Translations under genes and position numbers: made by a program
Shown: positions 1 through 5,670 of the stretch, one piece after another
Layout of the letters: the number at the start of each line of letters is the position of its first letter
Position numbering within the stretch: position 1 is the stretch's first letter
Notes under the pieces: model-generated
The model's input: the letters and a program-made list of their open reading frames with translations, nothing else
What the model was told of the DNA's origin: nothing
Database searches by the model: none
Source of the DNA: Globobulimina sp.
Taxonomy: Eukaryota > Foraminifera > Rotaliida
Direction: 5' to 3'
Length of the DNA stretch: 6,245 bases
Assembly (NCBI GenBank): GCA_003354225.1
Contig: PIVH01000330.1
Location: 1-6,245 of the forward strand

Positions 1-185
1 TCTTATGGTATGGTCGGCGATTGCATCACTATACAACGTCGAAATATGTACATATGGATAACTGGTAGCTGAATAAGTTGATTCTGGAGTTTATGCATAA
101 TTACATCGGAGATATAAAAAAAAATAAGTTTTTCTATTTGTAATACCAGTCTCAATTGTCATACCATCAACGACTTATTCATCTG
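1..185. other. 5' flank of the SINA gene; possible end of an upstream gene
   Basis: No gene can be assigned here. All three + frames are open from base 1 for about 57-69 bases; the longest ends at a TGA at 70-72. This could be the 3' end of an upstream coding region cut by the window edge, but so short a stretch is expected by chance. After it the sequence becomes AT-rich and contains a TATA-like element. A TAA at 141-143 is in frame with the SINA start and bounds that reading frame on its 5' side. Confidence 0.4.
113..120 (+). promoter_or_regulatory. TATA-like element (TATAAAAA) upstream of the SINA gene
   Basis: TATAAAAA followed by more A residues lies 66 bases before the ATG at 186. That spacing would suit a TATA box with a short 5' UTR of about 35-45 bases. 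In sequence this AT-rich such a match can arise by chance, and no transcription start can be seen. Confidence 0.35.
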
Positions 186-1136
186 ATGGAGTGCGAATCA
201 TCACCACAAACAATTTCTAAAAACCTCAATTTAGCGTCAGAATCAATTAATGATCTCATTCAATGTCCAATCTGTTACGATGCTATGATGGGAACAATTT
301 TATGCTGCTCCAATGGTCACTCAATTTGTGGTATTTGTTTTGACCGACTTGGGATGGAAAAGAGATGTCCTTCCTGCAAAGAACAGTATGTTTTTTTGTT
401 TTTTTTATGTAGCTAGCAATTAATTCAAATGTATACTGTATACTGTATACAACAAAATAGCTATTCGTGCTGCAATGACAAAGTTATCAGAAATTGGGCA
501 TTAGAAAATTTTATACTTCATACAATGTTACCATGCAAATATTCACATCTCGGCTGTGACAAATACATAATGGGAAAGCAGCGAACACAGCATTTGCTAC
601 GCTGTGAATATCGACCAATGCAATGTCCATATTCTTGTGCCATTTTACCATTATTTGGTGAATGTTTATATTCAACATCGTCAATTGAGCAGTTATCAAA
701 ACATGTTGAACAGCAGCATGGATTTGATATTTTTGAAAACAAAACATCTGAGTTCCAATTTCAATTGGATGATATTACAGAGGGGAGTGGTCATTACAGA
801 ATCGTTTTGAAATCGGTGGAACCAAACATATTTTGCTTATTGGTTGGATTTAAATCACCAAATGGAAGTATTGTATTGTTCTGTAGATCGTTGACAAATG
901 AATATAGAAACTGCAATTATAAAATCATTGCTAGCTTCGTTACTCAAGATTGTAAGCAGCATTCAGTTGGATGGGAATCGCAAATGTATGGAGTTGATGA
1001 GGAAATTGGTTTAGAATTTCGAAGTGGATTACTATTAAAATTGAGTAAAGAGCAAGTTAAATTATGGCGAGAAAATCGACAGTTATCTTCGCAATTCAAC
1101 AATGTCCCGCTAACCGTGATTGTCAATGATATGTAA
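186..1136 (+). CDS. SINA/SIAH-type RING E3 ubiquitin ligase (join 186..385, 461..1136)
   Basis: Predicted 291-residue E3 ubiquitin ligase of the Seven-in-absentia family, which in other eukaryotes dimerises and directs substrates to proteasomal degradation. The N-terminal RING has C27, C30, C41, H45, C48, C51, C61 and C64. After the splice come the family hallmark IRNWALE (compare IRNLALE) and SINA zinc finger 1, C92-x6-C99-x11-H111-x3-C115. Finger 2 follows, with C122/C126, C135, H148 and H153 and a longer Cys-Cys loop than in SIAH1. Residues from about 155 to 291 fit the C-terminal substrate-binding domain, including the GWES and PLTVIV positions. The length matches SIAH proteins (about 280-315 residues). 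ATG 186 is the first ATG after the in-frame stop at 141. Family assignment is firm; substrates are unknown, and I give no gene symbol because the ortholog is unclear. Confidence 0.92.
386..460 (+). other. Intron in the SINA gene (75 bases)
   Basis: The donor GTATGT at 386-391 is a strong consensus and the acceptor AAATAG ends at 460. The phase-2 junction restores the codon CA|C (His67) and keeps the conserved IRN in frame. If unspliced, the frame stops at TAG 414 after 76 codons, leaving only the RING. An acceptor ending at 490 is also phase-compatible but would delete the conserved IRN, so 460 is preferred. There is no clear polypyrimidine tract before the acceptor. TTAAT near 420 could serve as a branch site. 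Confidence 0.8.
431..450. repeat. Tandem GTATACT repeat (7 + 7 + 6 bases)
   Basis: GTATACT is present at 431-437 and 438-444, and GTATAC at 445-450. Each unit contains the palindrome GTATAC. The repeat lies inside the first intron, 10 bases before its acceptor. It may be a chance microsatellite-like run, but it occupies the place where a polypyrimidine tract would normally sit. Confidence 0.8.
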
Positions 1137-1266
1137 TTGCGTGTTATAAAACATATTTAATTTGTTTACCCATTGATATTTCTTCTTGACTTCCAGTTCC
1201 AGCCTAGCAGGCAGCAGCAGTCTAGCTTGACCAAAATCAGTGAATACTTTCATGGCATTCAATGCT

Positions 1267-1283
1267 TGATGTAATCCACATCA
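1267..1283. other. Small perfect inverted repeat (TGATGT / ACATCA)
   Basis: The arms TGATGT (1267-1272) and ACATCA (1278-1283) are perfect complements around the 5-base loop AATCC. The stem is only six pairs, four of them A-T, so it is weak as an RNA hairpin and could be chance. It could instead be a spaced binding site for a dimeric factor. Confidence 0.4.
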
Positions 1284-1296
1284 GACATGTGCAAAT

Positions 1297-1316
1297 CTAA
1301 GCGAGCGCTAAGCGAG
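1297..1316. repeat. Direct repeat CTAAGCGAG x2, 11-base period
   Basis: Two exact copies of CTAAGCGAG lie at 1297-1305 and 1308-1316, separated by CG. They form a GC-rich island in AT-rich intergenic DNA about 150 bases upstream of the UPF0193 start. The 11-base period is close to one helical turn, which suits tandem protein-binding sites on one face. The repeat is certain; its function is inferred. Confidence 0.6.
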
Positions 1317-1383
1317 TGACTGCTAAAAAATGCACACCTCTGATCCACATGAATTCGAATATGAATGTCTTGATAACATCATT

Positions 1384-1391
1384 TGACGTCA
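1384..1391. promoter_or_regulatory. Perfect CRE-type palindrome TGACGTCA
   Basis: TGACGTCA is the classical full cAMP-response element bound by CREB/ATF-type bZIP dimers in animals, fungi and other eukaryotes. Here it lies 75 bases upstream of the UPF0193 start codon and three bases before a TATA-like element at 1395-1402, a promoter-like arrangement. Whether this organism has a matching bZIP factor is not visible in the window. Confidence 0.4.
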
Positions 1392-1394
1392 ATT

Positions 1395-1402
1395 TATTTA
1401 AA
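1395..1402 (+). promoter_or_regulatory. TATA-like element (TATTTAAA) upstream of the UPF0193 gene
   Basis: TATTTAAA lies 64 bases before the ATG at 1467, close to the distance seen between TATAAAAA and the SINA ATG (66 bases). The repeated spacing gives slight support to both being core promoter elements. AT-rich background makes chance occurrence likely. Confidence 0.3.
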
Positions 1403-1466
1403 ACCTATACAGTATCACGAGTCACGACAAACCGAAAACAAATATTCACTTCAATTTATTTAGAAA

Positions 1467-2177
1467 ATGGAGACCAAAAATTTATCATCGTTATTTGGTA
1501 GACATACTAATACAGGAAAATTATTACATAGATTGTACAACGCTTCGCAAGAACGAAATAGTTATCAGCCAAATGTAAAATTAACACTAAAATCTTCAGA
1601 TCCTAGAAAACAACATCTGAATAAATTGAAACAACAAAGAGATAACAGTTAATTATGCAGATCTATGTGTTTTTTTTGCATTTATTTAAATATAATTAAT
1701 ATGTAAACAGTCCGTGCAAAGAAAAAGACAGTAAATATTCCAAAAAGAAAAAAAAATAACAAACAAATCCCAAAGATTTTACTACAAAGAGGTAGGAAAT
1801 CAAAAGATGAAATAGAAAAGGAATTAATTAAATATTATGAAAGCAAAACATCTCAAATATATATTCCAGCAAAGCCGCGAAGAGAACAAATAAATGATTT
1901 GCAATATACCATGGAAACGGGAAACAAAACAAAACCAAAACCAATAAACACAAAAACAAACGCTATTAATAATAAATCAGAGATCAGCATTGGGCAGCAA
2001 ATGAAATCTCGAATGGAAGAACTGTTGCATGAAATCAATGACAGACAACAATTCCTCAAAGAGATGAAGCAATTACATTCCAAAAATTATCAACATTATG
2101 AAACAGAAATAAATCAACAAGTAGCCATCAAATGGCATGAATTCAAACAACTTGACAATTATTGTTCTACCGCATGA
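1467..2177 (+). CDS. UPF0193 (EVG1 / C22orf23-like) family protein (join 1467..1647, 1711..2177)
   Basis: Predicted 215-residue soluble protein, matching the roughly 217 residues of the human family member C22orf23. The strongest family resemblance is the C-terminal block at residues 159-209, with the pattern ME-ELL-EI-DRQQFLKEM, as I remember it from EVG1 (EEL-KEI-ER-EFL-DM). A second matching segment, around 113-132, reads PAKPRREQ followed by LQYTMETG. The N-terminus, including GKLLHRLYNASQ, matches only weakly. Residues 62-92 are very basic. No transmembrane segment or signal peptide is seen; the C-terminal block is probably helical. ATG 1467 follows an in-frame TAG at 1461-1463. The biochemical function of the family is unknown. 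It is, to my knowledge, most common in organisms with cilia, so a ciliary role is plausible but inferred. Confidence 0.8.
1648..1710 (+). other. Intron in the UPF0193 gene (63 bases)
   Basis: The first exon frame meets TAA at 1650, and the frame encoding the conserved C-terminus is open only after a TAA at 1704, so an intron is required. The best fit is donor GTTAAT at 1648 (weak at +3) and acceptor AAACAG ending at 1710, a phase-1 junction making ATC (Ile61). A second acceptor, GACAG ending at 1731, is also in phase and would remove seven residues. TAATTAAT at 1693-1700 is a possible branch region. The intron's existence is firm; its exact ends are less so. Confidence 0.65.
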
Positions 2178-2368
2178 AACAAACAGCATCTATTCTTTTG
2201 CAATATGCTTGATCTGCAGACGCAGTGTTTACTTTGTTTAAGATATATGAATGTTTTTGTAAATGCGATTTTCCGGTCCAACTCCGAACAGAATTAATTA
2301 CTCGCACAACATCATTTTTGTACTGGACGAGATAAGAATTAGAATAGCTCGATCGCCTCAATTGCATT
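2178..2368. other. Short intergenic spacer between the UPF0193 and TOG-protein genes
   Basis: These 191 bases must hold both the UPF0193 3' UTR and the promoter and 5' UTR of the next gene. I see no AATAAA, no clear TATA box near the ATG and no RNA gene. The minus strand is open across most of it (a 66-codon frame), but nothing in that translation is recognisable. Confidence 0.5.
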
Positions 2369-5300
2369 ATGGGTGGCTTATGTTGTAAATGCTACCAAGG
2401 TAATAATGCCTTTGTTCGAGTAAATCATTGTACGTCTAACCATAATATATATATAATATATATCCATCAGAACCAAGCACTGATCCCAAAGCAGAAGCAG
2501 AGGCAGAGGCAGAGCCAGAACTAGCCCTTGGCAAAGCTCCTCCTATGCGAGTTATACAATCAGTGCCATCTTCGTCAGCCCCAGCAATACTCACCGAAAC
2601 CAATGGCAAATTCCAAAATGGCAAATCGACAGACATCCACCCGCGAGAACGTCTAATTAATTTCTATAAAATTCATAATCCCCAAAAAATAAATGTTGCC
2701 AATATTGATGAAGTGCTACGTCGATATAAAGGGCGCGAAACCAAATTATTCACGGATTTAAATCGAAAATATAATGTACAAATGACCACTAATATAACCA
2801 CTATAATTGAAGACGACGTGAAGGTGACACAACACAATGATGCAAAGAGTGATGATTGCGACGAAAACTCCCCCTTAAATTCCCCACAGGCACCACAGCA
2901 AAAAAAAGAGATAGGAATTGGAACGACAATGCAAATAAATACAACTAATAACAGCCAGAATGCAACAATTACAAACAGAGGGAACAGATCACCGTCATCG
3001 CCCTCGTCAAATAGGAAAATATCCAAACTCCAACTTGCCTCGGAATCCCCTCCAGACAGTGAAGCGGAGGAAGCTGAGCAGCAACAACCAGAGGACGCAG
3101 ACTTAGACTATCATCATCATCCCATGTTGGACGACTCGACGCACTCCGAATCAGTGCCAATAAACGCAGACAAACAGCAAAAACAAATGAAAATCACTAT
3201 AAACAACAGCGAGAACACTAAGGCTAAGCAAGTAAACTTAAACAAAGACTTATTTAAAATCCAAGTGACGAAACCCCACAAAAAGAAGAAAGTCAATATC
3301 ATGGGAACGAATCTATTTGGCGGCATCTATCCCGACAACATGAAAAAGCGCAGCAGCAAAAGCAAAAGCAAATCGAAGCCCGACGCCTTCGAGGCTGCCA
3401 TCGACGGCGCTTTTAGCGCTCCGGTCCAACATGCGACCTTTGCTGATATAGCCAACGCGTCCGCATCCAGCTCGCGTTCCACCTCTTTCATCGTCGGCTC
3501 GCTCGGGACTCCCATCTTCGGCGCGGACGGCTTACCCAAATTCGAGTCGACCGCCAGCATTAAGCGTAGCAACACGTTAACTTTGGACTCGTTACACAAG
3601 GACAAATTAGACAAACGGCGGCAGTCTTCCTTGGCGGTGCGCCGCAACCAAACCCGGCGGAATCTGCCCATGCGGATCAATAAGGTTTGGACCACCTTCG
3701 CGCAGTACGTCATTGACCAGATTTTGGAGGAAAAGGAAGAAAAACGACTGCTGCAAAGCGCCGATACCGGTAATAAGTTGTTGAAAATCATAGAAACGCC
3801 GGAAGTGACACCTGAGCCAAACGCAAATGTCTCGGACCAAGGTTCGAGTGCTTACGACTCTGCCAATGATTCGGTATTGGACGAAATTATTAATCGTAAT
3901 CGCGATGATAAGAATAAAAAAAAAAAACGCAGCGCCAAGCACCAAAACAAGGACAAATATTTCAAGGAGGACCTCGACGGCCACAATGACAGGAAAAAAG
4001 GACACGAGTCGTTGGAGGTGCTGCAGATCGACCCGCGCTTATTTGTGGACGCCAAGACCCGCAGCAGTCAGAGCGAGCGGAGTAGCAGCGATTCGAGCAA
4101 AAGCGAGGCGAGCAGCAGCGATTCCGCCTCGTCCTCTGACAGCGACTTAATCGACGTCTTTTCCATCGAGATCAGCTACTCGCAGTTTAACATCGTGTTA
4201 AACGATAACTGCGTCGAAGTCTCGCCCGATATGTCTGCTGCGCTCATCTGGCAATTGCTGAATGTCAACGGCATGGTGGCGGAGGACATCCGTGCTTTGG
4301 GTCAGGAGAGCGACAATTTGCACAATAATCCGATGAAAGAGCGCGGATTTCACAACAAGCAGTTTAAAAAGATCATGAAATGTGTGATTACGTACGCGAT
4401 GATCGAGTGTATGATGAAAAAGATTGCGTGCAGCGGTGTCATTAACCGGCAGGACAAGAGGTTGCATCCTAAGCATCTGTCGTACGAGAAGAGGAATTAT
4501 TGCATTTGGGACAAAATCTTCGAGCATTTGTGTAATAAGACGTCGTTCAATGTGGAGGAAGAATACTTGTATGGCGCGCTGAGTGAGGATGAATTGCGAG
4601 ATAGCAACAAGATTATCACTATGCTGTCGTCGCTGGACTCGCATTGGCAACACAGGGTACAATTAATGGAGTACATTGATGATAAATTGAGCAACGGGTC
4701 GCCTATGGAACGCGATATCTTTTTTGCCAGCATCTTGTCCAATAATATGAACTATATCGAGGTCTTAAAAGGGTGGTCGTGCCAGTTAACAGATGATCGA
4801 TCCGGTGTGGCGCGAACCGGCGTGACCTTATTGCCGGCGGTGTTGTCGTCGATGTTGCTATGTATCCAACATCCCGCGTATATATTTGATGCGGATAATG
4901 TCATCAATCCGATGTATAACGGCATCTTTACATTGGTGAAGAACCGCAGATTGAAAGATATGGCGGACGATGCGTATGAGGCATTGATTCAGATTACGGA
5001 TATTTTCGCCGAGATTGCGTCGGATTTGAACGATTATACGTTGATGGATATGATTATCAAAGTGTTGGAAGACCACAGCAATCCGAAGATTGAGAAGCAT
5101 GAAAAAGCGCGGGAATCCTGCATTGGTGGCATTGGCTTCTTGTTGTATGGCATTGAGCAGCCAGATCTTAATAATAATCCAAACCAAAACCAATCGTCGG
5201 GTGAGTCGAAGAGCAATGCCTATGATGACATGAAAATGCCGGAGAAAGGAGCAGCGGGGACCAAATTAAGTCGCGTGATGCAGAGAGCGTATTTGTTGCA

Positions 5301-5670
5301 GTATGCTGGCTTTGTGGCCTCGTTTGGTAATATTTTGAAATATGGCGTGACGGACAAATCGGCAGATGGTCGCCGGAAATCGTTTGAATTATTACAGAAG
5401 TTAGAAGGTGAAAAAAAGGGACAATTATTGGAAGAGTTATTGCAAAATAAATGGGATTTCACCATACAAAAAAAATACAAAAATTGGAAAAAACTAAATG
5501 AACGGAAGAAAAATAGTAAGCTTAAAAAAAATAGTTCGAAAAAAGGAAGAAAAAAGAAAAAAAAGAGCTCGAAGCGAACGAAAGGTAGCAAAGGTAAAAA
5601 AAAAATGAAAAATTCATTAAAGGATCAGGTGAATAACAATAAAAAAAATGATTCTGCTGTTGTTGATTAA
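2369..5670 (+). CDS. CLASP-like TOG-domain protein with candidate acylated N-terminus (join 2369..2399, 2471..5670)
   Basis: Predicted 1076-residue protein. The start MGGLCCKCYQ has Gly2 for N-myristoylation and Cys5, 6 and 8 for palmitoylation. An (AE)4 run follows, then a motif at about 69-114 (RLINFYKIHNPQK ... YKGRE ... LNRKY) that I recall from many protist proteins. Residues 115-575 are mostly disordered: Q/N/S-rich, with Lys clusters near 280, 305 and 490, a PKA-type RRQS at 393-396 and a Ser/Asp-rich stretch near 541-570. Residues 575-725 are folded-looking but unassigned. Residues 728-1000 resemble a CLASP-type TOG/HEAT array: HWQHR at 735, QLTDDRSGVAR at 782 and GVTDKSADGRRKS at 969. 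The tail from 1010 is mostly Lys. The likely role is microtubule binding near a membrane. No EB-binding SxIP was spotted. The long second exon alone could start at ATG 2545, but its frame is open upstream to the acceptor. Confidence 0.75.
2400..2470 (+). other. Intron after the 31-base first exon of the TOG-protein gene (71 bases)
   Basis: The junction CAAG|GTAATA gives a good donor at 2400, and ATCAG ends the intron at 2470. The phase-1 join makes GAA (Glu11) and connects MGGLCCKCYQ to the long frame. CTAAC at 2436-2440 is a good branch site, 30 bases before the acceptor. The length matches the other two introns. The 3' part is an AT run (2445-2462) rather than a pyrimidine tract. If the intron is retained, the frame continues and stops at TAG 2522, giving a 51-residue peptide. 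Confidence 0.75.
2491..2514 (+). repeat. GCAGAR hexanucleotide repeat (4 units) coding (Ala-Glu)4
   Basis: Four tandem units, GCAGAA then GCAGAG three times, encode Ala-Glu dipeptides near residues 18-25 of the TOG protein. Such repeats expand and contract easily, so length may vary between strains. The segment probably forms an acidic helix or spacer behind the lipid anchor. Confidence 0.8.

Larger units (their letters stand above)
1137..1466. other. Intergenic region between the SINA and UPF0193 genes
   Basis: These 330 bases hold no convincing coding sequence. The first part would be the SINA 3' UTR; no AATAAA polyadenylation signal is visible. The middle contains CAG-type triplets near 1211-1221, a small hairpin at 1267-1283 and a 9-base direct repeat at 1297-1316. 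The last 85 bases hold a TGACGTCA palindrome and a TATA-like element, and look like the promoter and 5' UTR of the next gene. Confidence 0.6.

Noticed and set aside
156-158. TTG 156 as start of the SINA protein
   Set aside because: Eukaryotic translation rarely uses TTG, and the ATG at 186 gives a protein of normal family length.
1316-1501. 61-codon + frame overlapping the UPF0193 start
   Set aside because: It lacks an ATG at its 5' end, crosses promoter-like sequence and lies in a different frame from the recognised protein.
2545-2547. ATG 2545 as the true start of the TOG protein
   Set aside because: It is possible, but the frame is open upstream, a well-formed intron with a CTAAC branch site ends within that extension, and the joined first exon gives a meaningful N-terminus.
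2673-3026. 117-codon minus-strand frame with apparent transmembrane segments
   Set aside because: Same artefact: the reverse complement of A-rich, Asn/Thr/Asp-rich coding sequence reads as Val/Ile/Phe.
3327-3791. 154-codon minus-strand frame antisense to the TOG gene
   Set aside because: It is antisense to a clearly coding, GC-richer stretch; the translation (Leu/Ser/Arg-rich) matches nothing I know. Long antisense frames are expected there.
3607-4005. 132-codon minus-strand frame with hydrophobic, membrane-like stretches
   Set aside because: The hydrophobic runs are the complements of Lys/Asp/Asn codons (AAA, GAT, AAT become TTT, ATC, ATT) in the sense strand. Not a real membrane protein.
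4198-4662. 154-codon minus-strand frame antisense to the folded part of the TOG gene
   Set aside because: The sense strand encodes balanced protein with HEAT-like features here; the antisense translation is a His/Arg/Val-rich shadow without recognisable motifs.
5220-5591. Minus-strand frame with poly-Phe/Leu start
   Set aside because: It is the complement of the Lys-rich tail (AAA/AAG read as TTT/CTT).
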